Source of the DNA: Mumia sp. Pv4-285
GTDB taxonomy: Bacteria > Actinomycetota > Actinomycetes > Propionibacteriales > Nocardioidaceae
Length of the DNA: 64,000 nt
Direction: 5' to 3'
NCBI RefSeq assembly: GCF_041320275.1
Contig: NZ_CP162023.1
Coordinates: 1,922,001 to 1,986,000 of the forward strand
The position numbers and the translations under genes were made by a program. The notes beneath the pieces are model-generated. The model had not been told where the DNA came from and searched no databases. It saw nothing but the letters and a program-made list of their open reading frames with translations. Of the stretch, positions 32,008 to 40,827 are shown one piece after another; position 1 is the stretch's first letter, and each line of letters starts with the position of its first letter.

Positions 32008-33561
32008 GTGATGGACATACGTCGCTTGGGGCGCGCCTGGCCGTGGGTCATGGCGTTGCTGGTGTGCGCCCCGATGCTCGCGTGGGGCTACGTCCTCTCG
32101 TACGACATGGTCTTCGTCCCGCGCCTGGATGTCACGCGTCCGGACGTCTGGGGGCTCGGATCGGCCATGCCGCGGGCGGTCCCGTCAGATGCCGTGGTGG
32201 CTGTCCTCAACCTGGTCGTCCCGGGCTGGCTGCTGCAGAAGCTCGTGCTGGTCGGCGTCTTCGTGGTGGCCGGTGCTGGCGCGATGCGGATGCTCGAACG
32301 CTTCGGCCCCGGCGCGCAGCTCGCCGGGACGACCTGGTTCGTCTGGAACCCGTACGTCGCCGAGCGTCTCGTGATCGGCCACTGGCCGCTGCTGGTGGCG
32401 TACGCCGCGATGCCGTGGGTGGTGGTCGCGTGCCTGCGGGTCAGGGGAGGGGAGCCGGTCCGTTGGTGGCGGTGGGTGCTGCCGCTGGCCGCCACGGCGC
32501 TGACGCCCGCCTCAGGCGTGATCGGCGTGGTGCTCGCGCTCTCCGTGTGCGGGTGGCGCCGCTGCGGCCGCGTCCTGTTCGTCGGGCTCGTTCTCAACCT
32601 GCCCTGGATCGTGGCGGGGTTCGCACACCCGGCTGTCGGGCGGAGCGACCCTGCCGGTGTGGGGGCGTTCGCACTGCAGCCGGAGGCGGGTCTCGGGCGG
32701 CTCGGGGCGGCGCTCAGCCTGGGCGGCATCTGGAACGTCGAGGTGGTGCCAGCCTCCCGCGACCTCGTGACGGCGACCGTGTTCTGCCTGATCCTGTGGG
32801 CGGTGATGGGGCTCGGCGCGGTGGCCGCGTGGCGGCGCCCGCGTCGCCGTACGCTGCTGCTCGCGCTCGCGCCCGCTGCGGGGGTGGGCCTCACGATCGC
32901 ACTGCTTGGAGCGTTCGTGCCCGATCTCCTCGAGTGGATCGTCGGCACCCTGCCCGGTGGCGGCCTGCTGCGCGACGGCGCCCGGTACCTCGCTCTGGTC
33001 GCGCCGCTCCAGGCGGTCCTGGTGGCCGCCGGTGTCGGCGCCCTCGCCGAACGTGTCCGTCAGCGGTCCGCGCGGTGGAGCCTCCTCGCGGTGGCGATCC
33101 TGCTCCCGGTCCTCGCCATGCCGGACCTGGCGTGGGGTGCGGCCGGCCGGCTCCAACCGGTCTCGTACCCCGACGAGTGGGCCCAGGCGCGGACCGCGAT
33201 CGCCGAGTCCGACGTCGACGGCGACATCGTCGCCCTGCCCTTCAGCGCGTTCAGGGCGCCCGGGTGGAACCACGGTCGCGTGGTGCTCGACCCGGCCGGC
33301 CGCTACTTCTCGCGCGAGACCGTCGTCAACGACGACCTCGTCGTGTCGGGCGAGGCGATCGCGGGCGAGGACGAGCGCGCCGAGGCGGTCGGGGAGGCGC
33401 TCGGGTCCAGCGATCCCGCGAGTGGCCTGCGGGACGAGGGCATCGGCCTCGTCGTCGTGGAGCTCGACGCGCCCGGAGCCGACGACCTCGGCGAGCTCCT
33501 GGAGGACCTGGACCCGGTGTACACCGGTGACGACCTGGCCGTCTACGCGGTGCCCGACTGA
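32008..33561 (+). CDS. Multispanning membrane protein, GT-C-like, unknown
   Basis: A 517-residue protein with about ten helices in residues 1-380 and a soluble C-terminal part (~380-517). The loop after the first helix (SYDMVFVPRLDVTRPDVWG) and the later NPYVAERLVIGHWPLL segment recall GT-C glycosyltransferases and the membrane part of AftD-like proteins in this locus, but I cannot assign a family. GTG 32008 or ATG 32011 starts it, both near a TATAAC box. Convergent with the UbiA-type gene. A role in envelope glycan assembly is inferred from context only. Confidence 0.75.
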   Translation: MMDIRRLGRAWPWVMALLVCAPMLAWGYVLSYDMVFVPRLDVTRPDVWGLGSAMPRAVPSDAVVAVLNLVVPGWLLQKLVLVGVFVVAGAGAMRMLERFGPGAQLAGTTWFVWNPYVAERLVIGHWPLLVAYAAMPWVVVACLRVRGGEPVRWWRWVLPLAATALTPASGVIGVVLALSVCGWRRCGRVLFVGLVLNLPWIVAGFAHPAVGRSDPAGVGAFALQPEAGLGRLGAALSLGGIWNVEVVPASRDLVTATVFCLILWAVMGLGAVAAWRRPRRRTLLLALAPAAGVGLTIALLGAFVPDLLEWIVGTLPGGGLLRDGARYLALVAPLQAVLVAAGVGALAERVRQRSARWSLLAVAILLPVLAMPDLAWGAAGRLQPVSYPDEWAQARTAIAESDVDGDIVALPFSAFRAPGWNHGRVVLDPAGRYFSRETVVNDDLVVSGEAIAGEDERAEAVGEALGSSDPASGLRDEGIGLVVVELDAPGADDLGELLEDLDPVYTGDDLAVYAVPD

Positions 33562-33595
33562 CGGCTCGAGCCTCGGGCGGTGCTGGGCGCCGCGC

Positions 33596-34477
33596 TCAGG
33601 CCCACACGCCGAGCGCGAACGTGACCAGCCAGGCGACGGCGATCGTCTGGAGCACCCGGTCGCGCAGCACGATGTCCTCCGGCTCACCGGCGAGCCCGCG
33701 GTCGACGTCGACCGAGTAGCGCAGGACTCCGAGCACGAACGGCGCGATCGAGATCGCCTGCCACGGCGTGCCGGAATCGGGGGAGATCTCGAACGCCCAC
33801 AGGCTGTAGGCCGTGATCGTGACGCCGGCGGCGAGTCCCCAGACGAAGCGGAGATAGGACTCCGAGTACAGCTCGAGCGAGCGGCGCGTGCCCGCTGCGC
33901 TGCCGAGCGCCTTGAACTCGGAGTACCGCTTGCCGGCCACCATGAACAGAGATCCGAACGCAGCCACGAGAAGGAACCACTGCGACAGGACCACCCCGGC
34001 CGCGACACCGCCCCCGACTGCACGAAGGACGAAGCCGGAGGCGACGACCGCGAGGTCGATGACGGCCAGGTGCTTCAGCCACAGGGCGTACGAGACCTGG
34101 AGGCCGGCGTAGACGGCGAGCGTGACGCCGAGCTGCCAGTCGAGGACCGAACCCGCTGCGATCCCGACCGCCGCGAGGAGCGCTGCTGTGAGCAGCGCCG
34201 TGGACGGTGCGACATCTCCCGCGGCGATGGGACGCAAGGACTTGAGCGGGTGCCGTCGGTCCTCCTCGGCGTCGCAGACGTCGTTGACGAGGTAGACCGC
34301 AGCTGAGACCAGGATGAACGTCGCGATCGCCACGAGAACCCGGAAGAGGACCGGTGGATCGGTCAGGACACCGGCGGCGAGGGGAGCGGTCGCCACGATG
34401 AGGTTCTTCAGCCACTGGCGTGGCCGCATCGAGACGACGAGGCTCGTGACCGGGGACCGGCGTGTCAGGGATCTCAT
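33596..34477 (-). CDS. ubiA: Polyprenyl-phosphate phosphoribosyltransferase (UbiA superfamily)
   Basis: A 293-residue membrane prenyltransferase with about eight helices. The Mg-diphosphate motif is NDVCDAEEDRRHP, followed by KSLRPIAAGDV, as in decaprenyl-phosphate phosphoribosyltransferases, which transfer 5-phosphoribose from PRPP to decaprenyl phosphate, the first committed step toward the arabinofuranosyl donor. The second acidic region around DLAVVASGFVLRAVGGG also fits. Proximity to an AftD-like gene supports this over menaquinone or heme prenyltransferases. A TAGGCT box lies nine bases upstream of the ATG. Confidence 0.85.
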   Translation of the reverse strand: MRSLTRRSPVTSLVVSMRPRQWLKNLIVATAPLAAGVLTDPPVLFRVLVAIATFILVSAAVYLVNDVCDAEEDRRHPLKSLRPIAAGDVAPSTALLTAALLAAVGIAAGSVLDWQLGVTLAVYAGLQVSYALWLKHLAVIDLAVVASGFVLRAVGGGVAAGVVLSQWFLLVAAFGSLFMVAGKRYSEFKALGSAAGTRRSLELYSESYLRFVWGLAAGVTITAYSLWAFEISPDSGTPWQAISIAPFVLGVLRYSVDVDRGLAGEPEDIVLRDRVLQTIAVAWLVTFALGVWA

Positions 34478-34486
34478 CGTCCGCCA

Positions 34487-34492
34487 AGCCTA
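34487..34492 (-). promoter_or_regulatory. Putative -10 box (TAGGCT) for the UbiA-type gene
   Basis: TAGGCT on the minus strand with nine bases to the ATG at 34477 and no ribosome site; transcription would start within a few bases of the start codon. Confidence 0.4.
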
Positions 34493-34577
34493 GGTGATGG
34501 GGGCCTCGAAGTGCCTCGTGATGATATCGGTACGGTCTTCGGCCTCGGGATGTTGGTCATTCGGCCTAACCGGCTGG

Positions 34578-34583
34578 TAACCT
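34578..34583 (+). promoter_or_regulatory. Putative -10 box (TAACCT) for the DUF2613 gene
   Basis: TAACCT with a weak TTGGTC 19 bp upstream; predicted start near 34590, just before the GGAGGG ribosome site. Confidence 0.4.
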
Positions 34584-34614
34584 GGCGGCTCGGACTTCAG
34601 GAGGGAAGAATCTC

Positions 34615-34761
34615 GTGGGTGGTTTCCTTGGCGGCATTGCCGCCATCGTTGTTGGTGCGGGCCTTGGCGCTGCCACGGTGGTCGGCGTCGTCCAGACGCA
34701 GGCCGCTGACAACAGCCCGACGCAGCCGACGTCGCAGGTCGTCGACTACGGCTCCAACTGA
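34615..34761 (+). CDS. DUF2613-type mini membrane protein
   Basis: A 48-residue protein: VGGFLGGIAAIVVGAGLG begins a single hydrophobic helix, and a Ser/Thr/Gln-rich tail ends in YGSN. GGAGGG at about 34600-34605 and the GTG give good initiation. The family is a short secreted or membrane protein that in mycobacteria sits beside aftD; finding it here inside an AftD-type locus supports the assignment. Function unknown; a small partner of a GT-C enzyme is possible. Confidence 0.75.
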   Translation: MGGFLGGIAAIVVGAGLGAATVVGVVQTQAADNSPTQPTSQVVDYGSN

Positions 34762-34793
34762 GCGATCACGGCACGCTCTGACGCAGGGCAGAC

Positions 34794-35909
34794 TTACCGA
34801 GAGGGCTTCGCCAGGACACTGGCGAAGCCCTCTCGTGTCTGTGCCCAGGTGAACATCTGAGACTTCTCGAAGGCGCCCTTGCCGAGGCGGCGACGGTCCT
34901 CGTCGTCGGTGAGCACGGAACGGATCGCGGCCACGAACTCGGCGTGCTCGTCGACCAGCACGCCAGATGCACCGTCGTCGATCGACTCGCGGGTGCCGCC
35001 GGCCGAGCGGTAGGCGATCGTCGGCGTGCCGTGCGAGCCGGCCTCGCCGACGACCAGACCCCAGCCCTCCTTGAGCGAGGGGAGCGCCATCACCCAGCTG
35101 CTCGCGTAGATGTCGTGCTTGGTGCGCTCGTCCACGAACCCGGTGAAGTCGACCCGGTCGGCGACCCCGAGCCGTGCGGCGTACGCACGGAGCTCGTCCT
35201 CCCACCAGCCGTCGCCGACGACGGTGAGGGTCAGCTCGGGGAACTCAGGCAGCTCTGCGACGGCGTCGATCGCGTGCTCGACCTGCTTGTGGGGGACCAG
35301 GCGGCCGACGACGCACACCGAGGGGTGCGGGGTCCGTGTCACGTGCGTGACCGGACTCGGCTCGGTGCCGTTGTGGACGATCGAGATCCGGTCGGCCTCC
35401 ACGCCCAGCGCGACGAGCTCGTCGCGGGTCGCGGTCGACACAGCGACGTAGCGGGACCGACGGTAGAGCCGTGGGGCGAGCCAGGACTCGACCCACCACC
35501 CGATGCGCCCGACGAGCCCGGGATAGACGACCGGCCACTGCTCGCGGTGCACGTGGTGGACGAGGACGACGACCGGCTTGCGGGTCGCGAGCCGAGTGAA
35601 GAACGGGAGGCCGTTCTGGACGTCGACCACCACGTCGACCCGGCCGAACCGGCGGAGCAGCAGACCGAGGAACGCGAACGCGTAGACCGCCATCTTGTCG
35701 CCGCGGCGCACGAAGCGGATGCCGTCACGCACCTCGTTGCGGGGTGCGTGGTCGTGGGCCGCGCAGAACGCCGTCACCCGGTATCCGCGTTCGACGAGAC
35801 CGAGCGCGACCTCCTCGACGAACTTCTCGGAGCCGCCCCCCTCAGGATTGCGGGTGTCGCGCCAGTTGCAGATCAGCACATGGCGCGGGCTAGTCGAACG
35901 CAGCGACAT
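34794..35909 (-). CDS. GT4 family glycosyltransferase
   Basis: A 371-residue GT-B enzyme. The N-terminal acceptor domain has the Gly-rich loop RDTRNPEGGGSEKF; the donor domain has VVGRLVPHKQVEHAI, the VGDGWWEDEL strand and the nucleotide-sugar motif SLKEGWGLVVGEAGSHGTP (the E-x7-E region). It probably adds a sugar to a lipid-linked or envelope glycan on the cytoplasmic face. ATG 35909 follows GGGAGGGAG. Its last codons form the arms of a terminator hairpin shared with the DUF2613 gene. Stop is TAA. Confidence 0.88.
   Translation of the reverse strand: MSLRSTSPRHVLICNWRDTRNPEGGGSEKFVEEVALGLVERGYRVTAFCAAHDHAPRNEVRDGIRFVRRGDKMAVYAFAFLGLLLRRFGRVDVVVDVQNGLPFFTRLATRKPVVVLVHHVHREQWPVVYPGLVGRIGWWVESWLAPRLYRRSRYVAVSTATRDELVALGVEADRISIVHNGTEPSPVTHVTRTPHPSVCVVGRLVPHKQVEHAIDAVAELPEFPELTLTVVGDGWWEDELRAYAARLGVADRVDFTGFVDERTKHDIYASSWVMALPSLKEGWGLVVGEAGSHGTPTIAYRSAGGTRESIDDGASGVLVDEHAEFVAAIRSVLTDDEDRRRLGKGAFEKSQMFTWAQTREGFASVLAKPSR
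34801..34832. terminator. Terminator built into the 3' end of the GT4 gene
   Basis: A perfect 14-bp stem (GAGGGCTTCGCCAG and complement) with a GACA loop, encoding residues EGFASVLAKPS of the glycosyltransferase. It lies 40 bases past the DUF2613 stop, so both convergent genes can use it. Confidence 0.75.
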
Positions 35910-35985
35910 AAAAGTTGGTCTCCCTCCCAAGTTCGCTAGGTTACCAGCGAGTTAGGCACGTCACGAACGGCTCGGTACGGTCGGA

Positions 35986-35991
35986 TATCGT
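35986..35991 (+). promoter_or_regulatory. Putative -10 box (TATCGT) for leaderless methyltransferase-aftD transcript
   Basis: TATCGT, seven bases, then GTG at 35999; no ribosome site in between. Confidence 0.5.
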
Positions 35992-35998
35992 CGGGCGC

Positions 35999-36748
35999 GT
36001 GACCGATCCGTCCTACGCCACGCCTACCTCACGTCCGACGCTCGGTCGTTCCTTCCGGCTCTTCCGGGCGCACCGCGTGGAGCAGACGGATCCGGACCTC
36101 TTCTACGGCATGCTCGCCGCCGACTCGGTCGGTCAGCTGTCGCAGTACGCGGACCTGCGGGGCTCCCGGGTGCTCGACGTCGGTGGAGGTCCCGGCTACT
36201 TCGCCAACGCCTTCCGCGCGGCGGGCGCCTCGTACACGCCGCTCGACTCCGACCTCGGTGAGCTGTCCGGCCTGGGCGATCCCGAGAAGGGCACCGTGAT
36301 CGGCAGCGGCATGTCACTGCCGTTCCGCGACGACGCCTTCGATGTCACCTACTCGTCCAACGTCCTCGAGCACGTGCCCGAGCCGTGGACGATGGCGGAC
36401 GAGATGATCCGGGTCACCCGTCCGGGCGGCCTGGTGTTCCTGTCGTACACGTTGTGGTGGGGGCCGTGGGGTGGCCACGAGACCGCCCCGTGGCACTACC
36501 TCGGCGGACACCGCGCTGCCGATCGCTACGCCCGCACTCACGGCAAGCGTCCCAAGAACGACTTCGGCAGCTCGCTCTTCGCGGTCACGGCCGGTGCCGG
36601 CCTGCGGTGGGCGAGCTCGCAGACCGGAGCGGACGTGCTCGAGACGATGCCCCGCTACCACCCACGCTGGGCGTGGTGGACGCTGCGCGTGCCGGTGCTG
36701 CGGGAGGTGACGACGTGGAACCTCGCGATCGTCCTTCGCAAACGCTGA
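35999..36748 (+). CDS. SAM-dependent class I methyltransferase
   Basis: A 249-residue methyltransferase of the type 11 group: motif I VLDVGGGPGYFANAF, an acidic residue in TPLDSD for the ribose, the SLPFRDDAFDVTYSSNVLEHV post-motif block, and MIRVTRPGGLVFLSY. The C-terminal ~100 residues include WWGPWGGHETAPWHYLGG and hydrophobic helices, as seen in homologues encoded with AftD. The substrate is probably a glycan or lipid intermediate. Start GTG 35999 is set by the upstream TATCGT box. Its end overlaps aftD by 34 bases. Confidence 0.85.
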   Translation: MTDPSYATPTSRPTLGRSFRLFRAHRVEQTDPDLFYGMLAADSVGQLSQYADLRGSRVLDVGGGPGYFANAFRAAGASYTPLDSDLGELSGLGDPEKGTVIGSGMSLPFRDDAFDVTYSSNVLEHVPEPWTMADEMIRVTRPGGLVFLSYTLWWGPWGGHETAPWHYLGGHRAADRYARTHGKRPKNDFGSSLFAVTAGAGLRWASSQTGADVLETMPRYHPRWAWWTLRVPVLREVTTWNLAIVLRKR

Positions 36749-39700
36749 GCTCGCTGACCTGGCGCTTCCGGCTCGCCGCCGTCAGCCTGGCCCTCGTCGC
36801 CGTCGCGTTCGTCCAGGCGCCCGGGAGGATCGTCGCCGACACCAAGCTCGACCTCGTGATCGACCCGGGCGGGTTCCTCGGACGTGCCCTCACCATGTGG
36901 GACCCGGTCGGCGCCTTCGGGCAGGTCCAGAACCAGGCGTACGGCTACCTCTTCCCGATGGGCCCGTTCTTCCTCCTGGGCAAGCTCGCGGCGATCGAGC
37001 CGTGGGTGATCCAACGGCTGTGGTGGTCCTTGCTGCTGGTGACGGCGTTCCTGGGCATCGTCAAGCTGTCGGGCGCGATGGGCATCGGTGCCCCCTGGGC
37101 GCGGATCGTCGCCGGCCTCGCGTACGCCCTCTCGCCCCGCATGCTCACCGTGATCGGGCCGAGCTCGATCGAGGTCTGGCCGATGGCGCTCGCCCCGTGG
37201 GTCCTGGTGCCGCTCGTGATCGGCATGCGACGTCACGACCCGCGGTGGATGGCGGCGCTCAGCGCGCTCGCCGTCGCATGCGTAGGGGGCGTCAACGCGG
37301 TCGCCACGTTCGCGGTCATCCCGCTCGGCGGACTCTGGCTGCTCCTTCAGCCCGCGTCGCCCAGGCGGCGCTCGCTGATGGTCTGGTGGCCGCTCTTCGT
37401 CCTGCTCGGCACCCTCTGGTGGCTGGTCCCGCTCCTCATGCTGGGCGCGTACAGTCCACCGTTCCTCGACTACATCGAGAGCGCTTCCACCACCACGTTC
37501 GCCGCGACGCTGTTCGACGCGCTGCGCGGGACGACGAACTGGGTCCCGTACGTCGACGCCAACTCCGTCGCCGGCAACGACCTGCTTCGCTCGATCGGAC
37601 TGATCGTCAACGGCGCCGTCGTCGTCGCCCTCGGCATCGTCGGCATCGCTCGCCGCGGCACACCACAGCGGCGTTTCCTGCTCGGCGGCTTGCTGATGGG
37701 CCTCCTGCTGGTCACCCTCGGTCACACCGGCACCGTGCACGGCTGGGGCGCGGAGTCCGTCCAGCAGGCGCTCGACGGCGTCCTGGCACCGCTGCGCAAC
37801 ACGCACAAGTTCGACCTCGTGATCCGCATCCCGCTCGTCCTCGGGTTCGCGCACACCATCTCGCGACTCGGGTCCGCGGTGCGGGAGACCGACTCCGAAC
37901 GACTCCTGCGCAGGGGAGTCGCTGTGCTCGGCGTGAGTGCGCTCCTGGGAGCGACCGTCCCAGCATGGACGGGCGCTCTCGCCAGCCGCGGTGCGTTCGA
38001 GAGCGTCCCCGGCTACTGGCAGGAGACGGCAGACTGGCTGGCGCAGCACGATTCCGGCCAACGCGCGCTCCTCGTCCCAGCGGCGTCGTTCGGCGACTAC
38101 CTGTGGGGACGGACGGGCGACGACGTGATCCAGCCGCTCGCCGACTCCCCGTGGGCCACCCGCAACGCCATCCCGCTGGCACCGGGCGGCAACATCCTGA
38201 CCCTCGACGTGATCGAGCGCCGTCTCGCCTCCGGCCATGGATCGGCAGGGTTCGCCGACTACCTCGAGGGCTCCGGCGTCCGCTACCTGGTCGTCCGCAA
38301 CGACCTCGCCGCCACCAGCGAGCACACCGATCCTGAACGCGTGTACGCGACTCTCGCCGAGACGCCGGGCGTCACGTCGGTCGCGCAGTTCGGTCCCGGT
38401 CTCGGCAGCGATCCTGTCCTCACCGACGAGGACGGCGAGCGCGTGCTCGTCAAGGGTGGATGGCAGGCGATCCGCCCGGCTGTCGAGGTCTTCGCGGTCG
38501 GCTCGTCGGGGCGAGGCCCGGTGAGCGTCCAAGACCTCGACGAGACGCCGGTCGTGGCGGGCGGACCGGACTCCTTGCTGGCCCTGGACGAGCTCGGCGT
38601 GGCACCGGGTGCGGCGATCCTCGCCGACGACGTCGTCGACCGCGACGAGCGTCCCGGACGGGTCGTGCTCACCGACGGCGACCGGCGGAGGGAAGCGGCG
38701 TTCGGCCGAGCCGAGCAGAACCGGTCGGGTTCCTTGGCCGACGACGAGCCGTACTCCCTCGATCGACCGGTCCACGACTACCGGGTGAGCCCGACCTCAG
38801 ACTTCCAGTCCTCGCCGCAGATGGTGGGCGCTGCCGGGATCGAGGCCTCGTCCTCGCAGTCGGACGCTGGTTCGCCAGGACCTGCCGTGCCCGGTGCGCA
38901 GCCCTGGTCTGCCTTCGACGGAGATCCGCGGACGCAGTGGAAGGCCGGCGGCGCCGACGTGGACACCTCCTGGATCGAGCTGCGGCTCGGCGGCCCGACC
39001 GAGGTGGACGAGATCACGATCACCCTCGCGCCGACGATGGAGCGCACCCGGACGCTCACGGTGACGACCGACGCAGGCAGCGTCGAGGCGGTCGCGCAGC
39101 CCGGGCTCCCGACCACGGTCGACCTCCCGCCCGGCGCCACGGACAGCATCCGGATCAGCGCCGCGGCCTCGGCGTTCGACCCGATCACCATCACCGACGT
39201 CGTCGTCCCCGGCCTTGACCTGTCGCGGCCGCTGGTGATGCCGCAGCTGCCGTCGTCCTGGGGTGCCCCCGACGACATCGTCATGACCGTCGACCAGGGC
39301 TACCGGTCGGGCTGCCTCGACGTAGCGGGCACCCTCCGGTGCGTCGCAGGGCAGGAGCAGTGGGGCGAGGACGGCCGCACGATCGACCGCGAGCTGACGA
39401 TGTCGTCCTCTGCGACCTACACCCCGTCGCTCGCGGTCGCTCCGATCGGCGGCGCCGCGCTGGACGCGGCGGTCCAGGTCGGCCGACTGGCCGCCGTCGC
39501 CGCGAGCTCGTACCTGGTGGAGGACCCGCGTGACAGCGCGGTACGCGCGATCGACGGCGACCCGTCGACCGGCTGGATCGCCGCCGACGACGACGCCGAC
39601 CCCACGCTCACGCTGGCGTGGCTCGGTGATCGTCAGATCCGGTCCCTGAGCGTCGAGACCGACGAGGACCTGGGCGCCTCGCCCCCGACGTCGGCGACCC

Positions 39701-40827
39701 TGCGGTTCGACGACGGCACAGTGCGTGAGGTCGAGCTCGAGGACGGTGTCGCCCGCTTCGCGCCAGTGCGAGCCTCCTCCGTCGAGGTCCACCTCGACTC
39801 CGACGAGACCCGCTCGGGGATCGACGCGTTCGGGACCACCTCGCCTCTGCCCGTGGGGGTCAGCGAGATCGACGTGCGAGGTCCCCGGCGTCTGTTCCCG
39901 CAGCCTCCGAGCGACGCGGCCGTCCGGGGCCGGTGCGGGGACGGACCGGCGGTGGAGATCGACGGGCGCCGCTACCGGACGCGGGTGACCGCGTCGGAGC
40001 AGAGCCTGCTCGCGGCCGAGCAGGTCCAGGCCCAGATCTGCGGTCTCCCCGAGGTGACGCTCGACGAGGGGACCCACAGGATCCAGGTCGTCGGCAACGA
40101 CGTGTACCGACCGGTGTCCTTCGTGCTCGGTGCACCGGAGCCCGAGGCGGTGGACGCGCCCACAGTGGCGACGACTCCCCGGTGGGGCAAGACGGAGCGG
40201 ACGGTCGATCTCGACGGCGCGCAGTCGGGGGACCGGCTCGTCACCGTTGCCGAGAACGGCAACGCGGGTTGGCGTGACGTGGCGGGCAGCACGTCGGTGC
40301 AGGTCAACGGCTGGCAGCAGGGCTACGTCGTGCCTGCTGCGGCGGACGAGCTGAGGCTGGAGTTCGCACCGGCCGCACGTTATCGCTGGGCACTGCTGGT
40401 CGGTGCGCTCGCGTTCGTCGCGCTTCTCGGGATGACCTTGCTGCGGCGCCGCGTCCGCCAGCCGGCCGAGCGCGAGCGCGAGTTCCGTGGGTCGTTGCTG
40501 GTGCTGGGACTCACCTTCGCGGTGTCGGGCCTCCTGGCAGGCACCGTCGGTCTGGGCATCGCGGCCCTCGGATGGGTGACCGGCCTCGTCGTACGACGGT
40601 TCTCGGCCGAGGCCGCCGCCTGGCTCACCGCCGTCCCGGTGGTGGTCGCCGCTGGTGCGTACGCGGTCCTGCCGTGGGGCTCAGACGACGGCTGGGCGGG
40701 TGACCTCGCGTGGGCTCAGCTGGTGCTGGCGCTCTCGCTCGGGATGCTCGCCGCGTCGGTGGTCGGCGGGGTTCGTCTCCGGCCGAGGTTGCGCAGGCGC
40801 ATCGAGGGCAGCTCCACCACGCGGTAG
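36715..40827 (+). CDS. aftD: AftD-like arabinofuranosyltransferase
   Basis: A 1370-residue GT-C protein. The first ~470 residues hold about eleven helices; the loop after helix 1, ADTKLDLVIDPGGFLGRALT, carries the Asp pair typical of AftD. A large exported part includes two discoidin-like carbohydrate-binding modules (around residues 700-830, with SAFDGDPRTQWKA, and 930-1050, with AIDGDPSTGWIA) and a beta-rich region; four helices close the C-terminus. AftD adds alpha-1,3-linked arabinofuranose using decaprenyl-phospho-arabinose. GTG 36715 follows GGGAGG inside the methyltransferase gene. The 3' end overlaps the convergent acyltransferase by 112 bp. Confidence 0.85.
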   Translation: MEPRDRPSQTLSSLTWRFRLAAVSLALVAVAFVQAPGRIVADTKLDLVIDPGGFLGRALTMWDPVGAFGQVQNQAYGYLFPMGPFFLLGKLAAIEPWVIQRLWWSLLLVTAFLGIVKLSGAMGIGAPWARIVAGLAYALSPRMLTVIGPSSIEVWPMALAPWVLVPLVIGMRRHDPRWMAALSALAVACVGGVNAVATFAVIPLGGLWLLLQPASPRRRSLMVWWPLFVLLGTLWWLVPLLMLGAYSPPFLDYIESASTTTFAATLFDALRGTTNWVPYVDANSVAGNDLLRSIGLIVNGAVVVALGIVGIARRGTPQRRFLLGGLLMGLLLVTLGHTGTVHGWGAESVQQALDGVLAPLRNTHKFDLVIRIPLVLGFAHTISRLGSAVRETDSERLLRRGVAVLGVSALLGATVPAWTGALASRGAFESVPGYWQETADWLAQHDSGQRALLVPAASFGDYLWGRTGDDVIQPLADSPWATRNAIPLAPGGNILTLDVIERRLASGHGSAGFADYLEGSGVRYLVVRNDLAATSEHTDPERVYATLAETPGVTSVAQFGPGLGSDPVLTDEDGERVLVKGGWQAIRPAVEVFAVGSSGRGPVSVQDLDETPVVAGGPDSLLALDELGVAPGAAILADDVVDRDERPGRVVLTDGDRRREAAFGRAEQNRSGSLADDEPYSLDRPVHDYRVSPTSDFQSSPQMVGAAGIEASSSQSDAGSPGPAVPGAQPWSAFDGDPRTQWKAGGADVDTSWIELRLGGPTEVDEITITLAPTMERTRTLTVTTDAGSVEAVAQPGLPTTVDLPPGATDSIRISAAASAFDPITITDVVVPGLDLSRPLVMPQLPSSWGAPDDIVMTVDQGYRSGCLDVAGTLRCVAGQEQWGEDGRTIDRELTMSSSATYTPSLAVAPIGGAALDAAVQVGRLAAVAASSYLVEDPRDSAVRAIDGDPSTGWIAADDDADPTLTLAWLGDRQIRSLSVETDEDLGASPPTSATLRFDDGTVREVELEDGVARFAPVRASSVEVHLDSDETRSGIDAFGTTSPLPVGVSEIDVRGPRRLFPQPPSDAAVRGRCGDGPAVEIDGRRYRTRVTASEQSLLAAEQVQAQICGLPEVTLDEGTHRIQVVGNDVYRPVSFVLGAPEPEAVDAPTVATTPRWGKTERTVDLDGAQSGDRLVTVAENGNAGWRDVAGSTSVQVNGWQQGYVVPAAADELRLEFAPAARYRWALLVGALAFVALLGMTLLRRRVRQPAEREREFRGSLLVLGLTFAVSGLLAGTVGLGIAALGWVTGLVVRRFSAEAAAWLTAVPVVVAAGAYAVLPWGSDDGWAGDLAWAQLVLALSLGMLAASVVGGVRLRPRLRRRIEGSSTTR

